A DNA stretch of 64,000 nucleotides from Symbiodinium natans (GCA_905221605.1 CAJNDS010002186.1:540009-604008); one strand, 5' to 3'. Counted from the first letter of the stretch, positions 44,586 through 57,700 are shown. Program-made: numbers and translations. Notes: generated from the sequence alone by a model not told the origin.

Positions 44586-47479
44586 TGTTCAACCTCAAGA
44601 CCGTGGCATTGTTGTCATTGGCGGCCAACGTCTTGCTGCTGACTCTTACTCCGGTCTGTGGAGTTTTGGGTTTAGAGTTGAGGGGTTGAGGAGGGATGCC
44701 CCGCACCGTAGAATAGCGGAGAAAGGACGTGCGCTATAGACAACGTTTAGGGAAACCCAGAGACCTAGGGGCTGGTGTTTCATGCGTTGCATCGGGAGGG
44801 CCCCTCATAAGCCCGTCCATTCTTCAAAATGTTGGATACAGTACTTAGCAGTGATTTGCACACCGCTTGAAGTTGAGATCGAGATTAGAATTCTGGGCGC
44901 CATAGCAACCTCACGAGACTATAGACTCGTTTTCAAGGGCAGTCGGCATGCTGCCAAAGCTCATCGTACAGGAGCGAATCCCCCAGCTTCGAACTGTTCA
45001 TGCGGCCATTTTCGTAACCCCAGATGGGGTAATTCTCAAGATTACAAGAGCTGTGTAATACGTCCATGGCCCTAAGGATCGCTTTGAGGCAGCCACCTTC
45101 GGGACCATCCTGGCAGACGCGCCCCGACGACACCCGCGCGTTGCAGGGGCCCCCTCTCTTTCCAGATCGGTTGCGCTGCAAGATGGAGAAGCCCCCAACA
45201 CAGAAGACTCTTCGACCGTGGGTGGAAGTTTGTTCTTTTGTAACAATGCATAAACAGATGTTCAAGGAATTCGACACATTCTTGCACAGGTACATATGCA
45301 CACAATAAGTATAAAGAACACACTATGTACGAAGTTCTCATGTGGGTGTGGGCATACAGATACACGTATGTCTTCCGTATTGCAAGAACTGCAGGACCTT
45401 CGCATATTCCACGCCTGATCCTGCTTGGCGGTCCTCCCCGAGATACCAAGACATCCGAGATGAACTCATAGCTTTGAGAACCAAACGCTTTCTGCCCGAC
45501 AGGCTTAGGGCTGGCCTGACTTTCGCTGATTTCAAAGCCCAGCTCGTGAACTTCAAGGACAAGTACGACGGAAGGGTTGAGACTGAAGGCTACGAAAGCG
45601 CGGAGGGCCAGAAAGCCAACACTGTACGATGGTTCTGGGGGCACCACATGTGGTTTGGAGCCGGGCAGGATAAGTTTGAAGTCAACGACCACATGGGCGA
45701 CAAATGGATTGAAGACATGCTGGCCTGGATTGTAGGCTATAGCTTGAGTTTGGAAAGCTTCCAGGGTGCCCAGGTACTCGACATTGGAACCTGGACAGGA
45801 TCTACGACCTACATCCTGGCTGCCCTGGGCGCTGGCCGAAGCTCGGCTCAGAGCTGAGCATGCGGAAAAACACAATGTGTGTCATGCCCACACACAGACG
45901 CCCACACTCGCGCGGACTCGCGCGCGCACACATACACTTTGATTCTTACACTTACTTACCGCTTCTCCATATGCTCCTTCTGAAGTACGGACTCCCCTTT
46001 CCGTATAAAACATCAAGAAAGAAACCCTAAAGAAGTTCAATGCGTGAGCCGTGCCGCCCCTTCAGACGGGGAATGGTTTGGCAGCTATTTGCTTGGAAGA
46101 GAGGTTGGAACCATCAGAGTCTTTGTAGGCCAACGCAAGAAAACGTACTGGGTTTATGTAAGTCTCACTTTGTGTAGGCGGATTTTGTGCATTGTAGGGC
46201 AAATTAAATGGCTTTTCAAGGCCCGGAGCTCAAACGGACGCGTCTGAATGCACAGGTCTATTGAGTCGACGGCGTTCCCAAACAAACGAATTAGAGAGGC
46301 ACTTCGGGACACTCTGTAGGATTCTCTGGGGGTGGAGGGATACTCAGCCGGATTCTTTGTGGGATTTTCTGGCGGGTGGGTATTGCAGGTATAGTGGGCA
46401 CTGCAGAAGGGATGCTCGGCCGGTTTTTTTGCACGATGGCTGCGCAGGCTCGGGCCAGGAGAATGCTGAGACAAATCAAATCTAAATCATAATCTAATCC
46501 CCACACCCCCCCCAACGAAGCTCAGAAACGAGCAAAGAGACATAATCTCATTCTTGAAAGCTCAGTAGAACTCGCAGTCTCAGGCGTCGTTTCTGTGGAG
46601 GAGGCAGTGAAATACTCCATGTTTACTCGCTTCGTCTCGGACTCCTACCAGTTGCCTGTGCAAGCTGTTGCACGCAGCCTCTATGAGCTGGAAATTGAGG
46701 CTCTGCACGAGGCTTTCGACATCGTGTACTTTCCAGGTGTTCTGTATCACTTGTCCGATCCCCTGCTGGCCCTCCGCATCCTCTACAACCGGCTGAAGAT
46801 CGGCAAGGGGCTTCAGCAAAATACAGGGGTCCCGTCAGGCTTCTATCCGAGTTGTCATACTTCAGGAGCCTAACAGCCATGTGTATGGCCCCCCTGTAGG
46901 TGGAATCATCATCGTGGAGACGGAGGTTCCCGTGGCCAAAGTGGATCTCAGCTACGGGCCGAACAGAGGCGCAGCCAACAAGCTTTTCGCTTGCAGCCCG
47001 GACGTGCTTCGGGAATCTGGGTCGATCTTTTGGGCTTAGAAAAGTTTAGGGCTGGGTACTGAATCATGACAGTTAGAGTAGCTAGCTAGGCTTGGGTTTG
47101 AATTCTGCGCTTTTAGCAGACAGACCGGTCAACCCTTTCAGAGTTTTAAAAAGTTTACTGGCTCGCCATATTTGCAGCTACGAATAGGCGCACATATGCG
47201 GAGATGCTGTATGGATCTTGCAAATAGGCAGAAAAAATTGCTGTACCTTTTTTCAGTTTGTTGATCCCTGGCTGTGGCCGCCATCTGTGGCCACCCTTCA
47301 AACCCTGAACAGCCCAGGAGTGGTTGGAGGATGCTGGGTTCACATCCATCGTCACGGGCACCCTGCGGCGTGCCGAGGCGATTGCAAAGAAGGAGAAACA
47401 TCAACCCATGAGGCAAGCAGCTGGGCCCATTCAGCGACAGACATTTTTGCTGCTTCGGCTCCTGGATGCGTACTGTTAG
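44586..47479 (+). CDS. Signal-anchored SAM-dependent methyltransferase (CmoB/DUF1698-like), multi-exon
   Basis: A first exon at ATG 44586 (MFNLKTVALLSLAANVLLL) is a hydrophobic leader. The exon at about 45370-45835 ends with the SAM-binding strand GAQVLDIGTWTGSTTYILAA (motif I, DxGxxxG). The exon at about 46500-46804 encodes FDIVYFPGVLYHLSDPLLAL, the post-motif region typical of CmoB/DUF1698 methyltransferases (GVLYHxxxP). The exon at 46900-47025 begins GIIIVETEVPVAKVDLSYG. The last exon, from about 47312, ends at TAG 47477 (LRRAEAIAKKEKHQ). The joint KIG-GIIIVE works if the 46804 donor is GCAAGG and the acceptor is CTGTAG, a GC-AG intron. Bacterial CmoB modifies tRNA wobble uridine, but the leader argues for another substrate here. 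The region 44.65-45.37 kb probably holds one more exon. Confidence 0.55.
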
Positions 47480-48430
47480 GGAGTAAAAAAACCCCCCTGA
47501 ACCCCGAATCCTCAACGGCACGCGTGCGGCGTTCCCAGGGCTTCCTGAGCAGCCTAGGCAGGCATCTCCCGCAGGGACATCTGCTAGTGGTGCGGGAAGC
47601 GAACTTGATGAAAGATGAGGAAGTCGTGCTGCAAACATAGGACGCCTTGAAGCCTTGATATTCGCTTGAGATCGTCCCCAGATATGGTTTGATTCCAGTG
47701 TAAGGGTGTAGCACGTTGGGCGGGCTTACGGCCTTAGAGTTAAGAATGTGGGGCATCAGGGTAGCATAGTAAGGGACACCACAGTGCAGGGCGTACTCCA
47801 GCATCCGATAGTACTCCCAATCCGTAGATGATTCCTTTGGACCTGCTGCCGTCTGAAGGTTTAGAGCTTGCGAATGCTTGCGTATGTCATGAATACCTAT
47901 ACTTTCAACGGTGCGACAGATGGGCAGCACGTTGTAACCCAAACAGCACATAAAGTCATGGTCTCAGGGAAGGACCCGAACTTGAAGAAACAAAAGCAGC
48001 ACATGAACGAATGCCGTCTCCAGCTCGAATCCCTTTAGGAGTCGCATCTCAAGCCCAAACCCTAAACTGCCTAAACCCTCGGGCCATGTTAGAAGCCTCA
48101 AGATGTGGGCGTGGTACCTTCCATCGAGGGCTTTGCGGCCTCTTGGGGCTCACAGCTTTTTGCCTACAGCTCCTCCTCTCATGGTCGCCTACTGAGCCGC
48201 CCGCCCGGAGAGGCGAATTAGGCCTTATAGGGTTTACAGGGTTTCGGAAACGTAGGGTCGAGCCAGGTCAGAGTACCTACGCATTACCACTGTCGTGCCA
48301 AAACCCCACCCAGCAGTAGTGATGAAGGTGATTACAAAGCGTGCGATGGAAAAACTGCTACAGGGTGGGGGGTGGCGAGTTCCACCTAAGCTTTAGCACG
48401 CAGCACCGGAAACTGCACGCGACATGGCTT
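47480..48430. other. Intergenic spacer
   Basis: About 950 bases contain no convincing + strand exon. TTTAGGG-like fragments in both orientations occur near 48058-48080 and 48228-48245. Confidence 0.4.
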
Positions 48431-48439
48431 TGCTCCACC

Positions 48440-50772
48440 TAAGCGTCTGCGGCTCTGAGGATCACCGAAGCTCACGCTTCATCCCGAAGCTCTGTCGTGA
48501 CCACCGTGGTGACCACCACGGAAGCTCCCTTTCCTTCGCCATTGTTTTCGGCGGATTCCCTGAATGCGGCAGCAAGAGTGTGGCAATCCACGAGCCGCAA
48601 CTACGATTGGTGCTATCCTGGCATCTGGGACGGGCCGGAAAAGTCGGATGTTGGCCTGATTCTTATTGGTGGTTAGCTGGGAATGGAGGAACTCATCCGT
48701 GTACTACTTTCTACACAGAATCCCCGATTGTAATCCCTCACTAGAATCCTTTATGAGCTCCTAGCCACCAGTAAGGATCTACATCAAGATCCCCAAGACC
48801 AGCTCCTCAACGAGTGTGGCCATCAATGCGCACATCGCCCACCAGGCAGACTGACTTTAGGATCGGGGTTTGGGGTTTGTTTCGGGTTTGTTGCGGATCG
48901 CTGCCATCCGAATGACCTTGAAGCCCCAGGGCTTTTGCTGTAGGACGGCCTCAATGGCTCCTCCTCACACGCCAGTTTTGGATGCTCCGTTCGACAGACA
49001 GTCTAAGTACCATAAGCCTGAACCCATCTAAACTCTATAACAGCAACATCGAAGTTCCTCCTTTCTCCCTTCCTAGCTCTAACTAGCATATATTGGCATG
49101 ATACACCCGCGTGTGCCTTGCAACAGGCCGTATCCCCTAGATCCCTGTGTCAGCCTGCAAGGTTGGGAGACGCGTCTTGCCGTCCAGAGCAGCCAAAAGC
49201 GCAGATCACGTGTGCGGGCATTCGCATGACCACTTCAAAGCCCAGACGGTGCGCAGACGCAACACCAGCCTGACACTTGGCCAAAAACCCCTGTGTAGAA
49301 GCTTGCCGGGTCCTGACCCCCGTGTCTGATACTCTGCTTGCAGTGTGCCTGAGTCTTAGTGATCTGGTTGTTCTGGGCAGTACAGGAATTTGAGTCCCTG
49401 CAGATTTTCAGTACGAAGACAAGGCGCCGTTCAGGACCATGGCGGCTTGTTGTAAAACAAGCTTGCAGCTTGACAAAAGTAGAGACCCGCGACCGAGCAG
49501 CCTCGGCCAGGGCTCTCGACTATGAAACCTGGGCCTCGCTCTTTTTATATCCTGGCCCGGGACCCCCCCCCCAGCTCTTGATTTCGAAGCCCTGGCCTCT
49601 TGGGCTAAATGACCAGCCCTGAAATAAACCTAACTTTGGATTTCAAAACAGGCCAAACCTCTTGATTTGAGGGGCCAGGCCTCTTGTTTCCAAGGCCAGC
49701 CTCTCCCTGTGGGAACTGGATTTCATAGTCTTGGCCTTTCGGTCTTTCGGTTTAAAGGGCATTGAAAGACGGTCAACAGCTGGTCAGGGGGCACACTACA
49801 GCAGGTTTAACATGATATGTGTGGGTCGAAGCAGTCCCTAAACCCTACACTGTGAAATAGGGGTAGTAGTTTTGAAAGCAAGTCAAGCGGCTTGACATTG
49901 CTTGATCCTCGGGGACTCTCAGGATCTGGACAATCTTGCGTGACCCGGCACGGAGGTGCGTTTCGGAGTTCAATCACTTCAATGTCGCTCGAAGGGGCGA
50001 GAATTACAGTGACTTGAGGCTCCTGGAATTCATGAAGAGCTCTTGCCCATGCCTCGAAATCGACTACACTGCAATTGGGGCTTTGGAACTGTGCCAGGCA
50101 CAGAACGTGCAGAACCCTCTCGCAGAAATCTGGCAGCACATCTTGCGGCATTACAACTTCATTGGCATCTTGGAGCGCCGCTGGGAATCACTGGCACTGA
50201 TGAAGATCTTGTGGAAACTGGAGACTTCGGACCTAATCGTTTTGGATTCGAAGCGCTCTGGCGGCTATGACGATGGCAAGTACGAAAATAAGTGCTTCAA
50301 GATTCCAGTTGCTAAAACTTTTACAGCCATGAGCAGCACCGTCCGCAGCTACCTCAGCCATGACTTTCTTCGCCGAAATCACGACTACGCGCTTTACGCG
50401 CTGGCGAACCGATCTTTGGACTTGACCATTGACGCTGTCGGGCGCGACATGGTCAACGAGGAGATACTGAGACTACGTGCAGCACAAACCTACGCTGAAG
50501 ATATGTGCCAAGACAAGGCCATCTTCCCTTGCTCATCCAATGGAACCTCTCAGGCGGATCTTGCACGTGCAAACTGCTACTACGGCGACAACGGGTGCGG
50601 ACATCCGTGCATCGCGGAACTCTTCGACCGCACAACCATTCCTGCGAAATATTTCCGTTCAGTCATTGAGGATGGTGAAAAAGGTCGGATTCATCTCGTC
50701 TCCAAAAATCGGATTAGCTTGTTTCGGAACTCAGCCGTTAAAGTCCAGAGACCCTTTAAACTTTCGATGTGA
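48440..50772 (+). CDS. PAPS-dependent carbohydrate sulfotransferase (Sulfotransfer_2-like), multi-exon
   Basis: Exon about 48470-48645 encodes a Thr/Ser/Pro-rich stem (VVTTVVTTTEAPFPSPLF), typical of Golgi type II enzymes. Exon 48772-48851 (acceptor CCACCAG) encodes IYIKIPKTSSSTSVAINAHI, the 5'-phosphosulfate-binding loop (PKTxSST). A probable exon at about 49160-49265 encodes SADHVCGHSHDHFKAQ. The long exon 49923-50772 starts IWTILRDPARRCVSEFNHF, the 3'-phosphate-binding motif (RDPxxRxxSxxxH), and continues with FIGILERRWESLALMKIL and CYYGDNGCGHPC, ending at TGA 50770. These are the landmarks of heparan 2-O/uronyl-type sulfotransferases, which move sulfate from PAPS to sugar hydroxyls in the Golgi. 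The leader exon upstream was not identified. The acceptor glycan is unknown. Confidence 0.7.
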
Positions 50773-51930
50773 GTCAGAGCCTCCACTTTGGTAGGGAGTC
50801 ACCCAAAACGAAACGTTGCTTCAGCCGAACTGCGCAGCCATGAATGCCGGAAGCTGAGGCAATCCATACACTGCCATACACCCTCCCAGGGAGGACCCAG
50901 CTCAAGCACCTGTGAACTCTAAAAGCGGGGATTGTGGCTGTGATTTTGATGTGGCTTGGCCGAGAATCCCTTCTTGGGCCTTCGGCATCGTGGCTGCCCC
51001 CCCACATACCTCCCTAATTACAGTAGGCCCGGCGGGGTGCTAATGCCATTATTGAGGAGTCCCCTTCAAAAGCGGGGCGTTCCTATATGTTCCTACGTTC
51101 ATAATGCGTGCCGAAGTGACTAGCCCTAGACCCATCTTGGGAGCACAGACGGTATGTTTTCCCGAATGCGTTGCAGAAGGTTCCCGTTTAAAGGGTTGGG
51201 GTCTGGATCCCTTAATTCAAATGGGGGTTCCTCCTCACAAATGGCGATCATGACAAGAGCCGACCCCGAGCTTCTCTTTCCCTGAGAGCTTCCACTGAGA
51301 GCCACTGAGAGAGATCCCACTTCGAAGTTCCACCGAAAAAAAGTTATTGCCCAGTACTCCGTACTCTGACCTATGTCCCTTAGGGTACTTCGGGCCTCTA
51401 GGCGGGTGCTAATTGCTTCTCACTAGGGCCTGCTGTTGGTGTAGGGCAAGGCTGGTTTTCAACCCTGTCCCACAACCCAAACTCTTCCGACCCTCGGGGT
51501 GTACAAATATTGTATTGCCACATCACCTCATGAAATGCAGGTCGTGCAGGTTGCGAACCCCAACCTTAAGCCCAACACCCGAAACCCCTGCACAACAAAG
51601 ATCTCGCTCTGCAAGCAAGTACGTCAATGCATTTTGCCTCCTGGTTTAGGATGTTGGAGGATCTGGAGGTGGCTCCACAACAAATCTGTCAAGATCCCCA
51701 CACCAGCCCGAACCACCCAGCGCCACCTGCTGGCAGTTCAAGCATCTTGCACCATGAAATGCCATGAATGTAGCCGAGTTCGTGCCTTCTGTTGCTGCCC
51801 TCGATGCCTAAAAGGACAAACTGGACCCGCCAGAGGACGTGCCATGTCATTCTGCCATGCGGCCGTAATCCCCAAAGTTTCTTCAGAAGCCCGGTCATAT
51901 AATGCGGGGGCCTCTTTTTCACCTAGCCGC
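50773..51930. other. Intergenic spacer
   Basis: No coding segment was recognised across about 1.15 kb on either strand. Confidence 0.4.
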
Positions 51931-51932
51931 CC

Positions 51933-54712
51933 ATGCGGAGATGCCTCCTGGCCCTGGCCTGTCTGAGCTCATTGGCCATCTTCCTTTCGTGCTTACGGCA
52001 GCCGCCGCACGATTGGCGGCCCACCGTCACCCGGCAAGAAAGCAGGATCTTGCACCTGCAGCTTCAGAGAAGCCACCGAGAAGCTTTAAAAGGGCTCCCT
52101 GATGCTTCCTCAGCAGCCCAGTAGGGCCGAAGTAGGGAGAAGTGGGGGCGCGAGAGGGACAAGACAAGAGCTGAGAACAGCTGAGGCTGTTAATGTCACT
52201 GTGCCAAGAGCCAGTTCCGACTTCTTTGTCAGCAAGGTCACACATTCAAGCAGCGTGCGATTCCTGTTCTTGGCGGGTTTGGAAGGAACTCGCCATCATG
52301 GATGCTGAGGTCAGTTTAAGAACACTTTTGAAGCGTGGACCAGCAAACCCACAAAGTTAAATCATCAGAAGCCTTCTTTAGAATCTCTAAGCACTGTATT
52401 TCTTCAAGGGGTTGCGCCCATGGCCGGGGCTGCGCAGGCTGCCTGGGCGCTGCAAAAGCGCGCCACGTGCACACGTGGCTCGAGCTGCTGATGTTCTGAT
52501 GATGCTTTGCAAGACATGGGCACGGGCCCCATATCAGGGCAGCCAAGGGTGCTCAGTGCTCATGATGCTCTCCCGCAGTTCTTCGGATCCTAAAGAACCA
52601 CTGCACCCCCCGCAAGGATAGCATTAAAAACGCACGCAGTTCGCATGCCCCCCTCCGTGCATGCCCGCGCCGCCCCGTGGAGACGCAAAGCTCTTGCACT
52701 ACCTACCATGGGGCTGAAAGGCGCTGGGAGCATTCCACCACTAAGATGGGCACGTCCAGTGAATTGCTTTAAAACCATGAACCTACGCCCCGAACTGAAT
52801 TGCGAGAAAAACCAGACTTGTTTTCAATTCTCCAGCGTCCTATGAAGACGCAGGTCCCCGCACAAGCTGATGTCGGGGCAACAAACTCAGTCGATGCGGG
52901 GAGGACTCGGGGAGGGAGTGGGGCACGTTGGACATGAAGATGCTTTTGGAGCTCAACCCAAGCAGAGGCTCATACAGGCTCAGTCTTCGGGGCAAGCATT
53001 TCACTGGGCGCCGCCCCAAGAGGGGGTTTTGCAGAACAGAGCCCCCGAAACCTCACCCCAAACCCCCCAAACCCCTAAACCTCAACCTCAACCTAAGGCT
53101 GGTCAGAGGTTTTCCGGCGGTGCAGCGAATCCCACGGGCCGTGCAAGTTTCCAGGCAGGCTCCTGGAGCTGCAGCGGTCTCTGTACACCAAGAACCTGGG
53201 TTGGGAAAGGTGAGTTTTAGGGTTTTGCTCCCACATGATATCCCCCGTCCTTAGCTCACGGTGGGATTAGGGTTTGGGGCTTCCCCCGTCTGTGGTTTCA
53301 GGGCTTATGGCTGAGGATTTAGGATTCAAGTTTAGGATGAAGGGTTTAGGCTCGAAAGTTTAGGTGAGGGTTTCCCGTCTCTCCCCCTGCGGTTCATGGT
53401 GGGTTTAGTGTTCAGGGTTGGGGTTTTGGGGTTGTGGGTTTGGGCCTCGATTAGGTTAAGGGTTAGGGTTTGGGGGGCAGTTAGGGGTTGGGGGGTGGTG
53501 TGGACGCGAAGTGCGGACGCATACAGGGTTCCCCTTATCGGTCTTAAGTACGGAGGTCTGCTTCGAGGGATATAAGGAGTTGAGACTTATAGCTCGTCAG
53601 GAATGCGAGCGGACTCTTCAATCCTGGCAACTGGACTCCGGCCAGCTATGCAGAGAGCGCACGCAACGTCTCGCTTGCGATGGCGGCGCTGAAGCAGTCC
53701 TCTGAGGCTCTGTATCTCCTCAACGGTGCGCAGGAAGTGGAGACACTCACTGGCATCGGGGCCATCTTTGATCCTGTTGTTTTCTTGTTTTCTGCTTTCC
53801 TTTTTCCCCTAAGAAGATGGTTGCTTTGTGTCTCAATCCCTAACTGCCCTAAACTTCCACCCAGGCATGATGTCTTATCCCAACTTTCGAGTCGGTCTTT
53901 TCCCGCTCCATCGGCCCGACCTCCGCATGTCTGGCACTTGGTCGACATGGGTAGCAGCAGGTAGCAGCGGGCAGCACGACTGTGTCTGGTTGCATAGGGA
54001 CGAAGATGGAGCGTAGGAGGTCTTGCGATGGAGGCCATTGATCAGCAGGATCATGGTGACTAGTAGTTAGGCCATTTAGCCTGGAGAGATCACAGCAAAG
54101 GAAGCATCCACGCAAGTGCTTGTAGACTTCCAGAGATGGGCAGCCAACTCCAAGAGCACGTCAAGGAGAGCAGCTTGAGTTACACCCTACAGCTAGGCTT
54201 GACGGGCTCCACGTGTGCCTTTCGTTTGGGATCCGGATAGCTGAGAGTGGCGGAGGCGGGCACTTGGACTTGGTTCTGCCCAGGCTGGCGGAGCTGGCCG
54301 AGCAGGTCGCAGCAGACCTTCGGTCGCAGTGTCCGGGTCCATGTGCTGTCCATGTCTAACTTAGTGGAAGCGAGCTCAGCCCATGAGAGGCCCGAAGAGA
54401 AGCATTTTTTTTCTTGAGCTCTTGAGCTCGCGGGTTCGGAAGGCAGATATTGTAGAGATCCAAGCATGTGCATCTTCCTGATTGGACAGCGCTGCCAATC
54501 ATATCCAAAACTCCCCACCTCACTCAGGATCTTCGCATCCTCGTGCTGAGACGGGGGATTGTGGACATGATTGTTTCCACGGTCTTCCGCAGGAACTTCT
54601 CGACACTTGAGGAGCAGGTGGCTAGCCTCACAGATAACGCGCTGGCATTGCATCTGGTGTTGAGTTCAGCATGGCTGTTTTTATGGATCACAAACGACAA
54701 ATGCTAATTATT
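51933..54712 (+). CDS. Signal-anchored secretory protein, unidentified family, multi-exon
   Basis: ATG 51933 opens a first exon to about 52096 with a type II signal anchor (MRRCLLALACLSSLAIFL). Later exons: about 52188-52305 (VRFLFLAGLEGTRHHG after a glycosylation site NVT); about 53611-53740 (NWTPASYAESARNVSLAMAA, with two N-glycosylation sites); about 53862-53890 (GMMSYPNF); about 54495-54660 (LTQDLRILVLRRGIVDMIVS, then FSTLEEQVASLTDNALALHL). LEGTGHH-like starts, YP landmarks and an LRxLVLxR strand recur together in dinoflagellate secretory proteins that I take to be sulfotransferase- or glycosyltransferase-like. The RILVLRR strand may correspond to a PAPS 3'-phosphate site, but this is not secure. 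The end is unclear; the frame closes at about 54707. Confidence 0.4.
53211..53505 (+). repeat. Degenerate telomere-like tract
   Basis: Nearly 300 bases of irregular TTTAGGG/TTAGGG/TTTGGGG variants (for example GGTTTAGGG, GGATTAGGGTTTGGGG, GGGTTAGGGTTTGGGG) lie in an intron of the gene at 51.9-54.7 kb. Confidence 0.6.
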
Positions 54713-57700
54713 TCTTGTCCCTAGCAAACTTGTATCTTTGTAGCCCTTGTAGCCCCAGGGATTCCCGTTGAATCAAGCGAAGGTTTGGCCAGCTGACGCT
54801 GCTTGATCGGCGTTTCGTTTATTGTGTCCCCACAGGCCCCGCCCCCCGGCAGAGATACGAGCTTCCAGCTTCCGGGACAGCTTCCGAAGAATTTCGGGCA
54901 GCTTCACTCAAACCCTATAAGCCCTCCGAAGCCCTGGACCAGGGAATACCATAAAGCAAGCCAGTCGAATGTCCGTTCGCACACAACGTGCCTTTTAGCG
55001 GAGGCTACACCTATGGGTTTAGCTGGCATCTTCTCTTCTTGGCTCCCTCCCTGATTTGAAAACTTAAGCTTAAAGACAGCCCGCAAAACCTTCAGAACAG
55101 AACTCCCAGTGCCAGGAGCAGAAATCAGGGTCGATAAGACGATGCACGTACAAGTCCATACCCCCAACGATACGTTCCCACCAGAACCACCAACAAAAAC
55201 CCCAAGGTTTAGGTGAACTCAAATCCTCTAGCCTTTGAATAGGATTTCAAAAACCATGAAATCCCCGTAAACACCCGAGACGCCCGTCATTTCTAAGCGA
55301 TTCACCAGATCGACGCAGCTGGCGCGGCACGGCTGGGCGACTTTCTGCATCCGCGGCTCAGCGGCCGCGGCAGTGGCTTTGAGGAATTTACAGCGGCCTC
55401 ACCCGACCTCGCCCGAAAATCATGGGTTTCCCTACGACCCCCCTCCATACTACCCCCCCACCCTAGATTCCTCAATTAAAGAACCTTAAAAGGCTTAGAT
55501 CATCCCTACAGAGCTTTAAATTTTGGGGGGAAACGGTGGCTTCAGGGCCTGGAAACTCAGAGTGCCCAGGTGGCTTTGAGCTTTGGCAGCAAGCCCTGGC
55601 GGTCCTCGCCACACAGGCAAGGCTTTCGGAGAAGGATTGGTCCTTTTTTTGGAGGGGTGGCAACTATTTCTCGATATTTTTGAAAAGAAGGCCTGTATTT
55701 CCAACACATGTCCTTCGGTTTCCTTCATGTGAATAGGAAGCGTTCAAAGAAGGAAGAGTGAAAAGGGGTGGGGAGGAAGCGCTGCGCCCTCCCAACCCCC
55801 CCAGCCCGCCTTTTCAAACCGTGCAAGTCAGCTTCGAAGAACAGCTGTGCGAGCATTGCGTGCATGCGTGCGTGTGTGGGTGAGTGGGTGAGTGGGTGGG
55901 GTGGGTGGGTGTGTGGGTGTGTGACGAACGCACAGCGCAGAACCGTAAATGCCTCTGTGTGTGTACATCTGACATCACCTGTGAGGCATAAAGTGAGGCC
56001 TGTGAGTCAAAAGTGCGAGTACGAAGCTTGCATTGGCCAGGGGGGAAGGGGGGGTGTCTATCTAAACGGAGGGGAAGCTTCCCGCAACCTCAGTTGATGG
56101 CAGGAGCTTCCCTTATGGTATACAAGGTTTAGGATCTAGGGTTTCGTGGGCGGTTTAGGGTTTAGAGGGGGAGGGAGGGTGGAGGATACCATGCGAGGGG
56201 GGCTCGGGGGATACCATGGGAAAAGGACCGGCGAACCGCATACAATGAGCCCGGCCATGACTTCCATCGCATCGCAAGGCCCCTTCCACCAACGAGCTTG
56301 GCAAGTTGGCGATGCTAAAGCAGCTGTTCGCTGCCACTAGCCGCACCCCCAGAGGCAGGTGGTCTCGAAGCTTGTTCTAGGAATCAGGCGCCGTCATCTA
56401 GAAGCCTCTGTTGTTACTTCTATTCAGCAAGCTCCAAATCGAGAGATCTTGTCAAGGGGTATGGTTTCTGACAGACCGTCAATGGCAGCACACTCCCTTG
56501 ATTTGCGCGAGGTCATGTCGCACTCTCTGCGTGTCATCCTTGTGCAGTGGCCTTGCTTCTACTTGCTGCCACTATCTGCCGCGTTCCTTCTTGGGAGAGG
56601 GCAGAGGAGTACTGAGAAGAATGGGATGCACCATCAAAGCAGGACTGCTGCTATTCTGGCCAGTTAGGAGCACCAGTGCTGCACTTGCCCGATGATTGCA
56701 TCTTTTCTATTCAAGTCCTGCGAGCCGTAGGATAGCATTTTGTTCTTCGGTTCGTTCGTTGCCGCTTTCGGGCTACATAGTACCCTGTGTTAACAGCGCC
56801 GTAGAAAGCGGCAAGGCATTGCTACAGTACTCAACTTCGTTCAGTGCCGACATTACCGGGAGCGAATCGTAGTTTGATATCATACATCACGAGAGATGAC
56901 ATGTCGGATCAGTTCTGTAAGACTACCCTGCTGTGATGTCGTCATCATGAATGATTCATCCAGCTTGTTCAGTACGCGAAGCATTCTAGCAAGGTACTTC
57001 ATTTCATGTCATTGCCTTGTTTTGCACCAAATTCCAACGCTACACGACCCGCCTCGGCCTGGCCCAACACAGCTCCCGAAGCGGCTGCTTAGAATTTGGA
57101 TTGCATAACATGAGAGTTCTGCTGCCCAGACAAAAATTGGGGGCGGGGGGGGGGGGCGGGGCAAGTGTGGCGGGGTGAGGAAGCGGTTTTTGGCGTCCGA
57201 CCCCAACAGCGAGACCCCAACTGCCTCCTGGTCCCGGCAAACCGTCCGCTGTCAGATCCCGATCGCCTAGGGGAGGTTACCCATTCCAGGCTAGGCATAC
57301 AGTTTTGGGCTTGGGGCTGCCTGTGAAACACCCACGGCCCGAGGGGCCCGAGGCCTCGGCGGATGTCGAATTTGTTGGCTGGGTGCCGTCGCAGAACTCT
57401 ATTCCAGTGCAGTAAGATTGAGTGCTGAATCGGGTTGAGAATGTTACAATATGTTGCATATGCCTCTTGCCCGTGTCTTGCATTCTGGTAGATGAGCTAT
57501 TACGTTGTAAAATGCTCGTGATCGTTCCCGTGTCACTTGCAGCATTCTTCTCCTGACGGCACGACACCATGCCATGAAGTACCTTCAACCTCTGAGGTCT
57601 CATCGATGACTACTGCGATCGACAAGCCGCTTAGGGCAAGCGGGACGCAGGATACCGAAATTTGTCAAACCCTGAAATGTGTGCCATTCAACACAGCCGG

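Noticed and set aside
47352-47951. 199-aa minus-strand open frame with a fairly protein-like sequence
   Set aside because: It overlaps the last exon of the + strand methyltransferase, starts without context and shows no recognisable motif. Kept only as a weak possibility.
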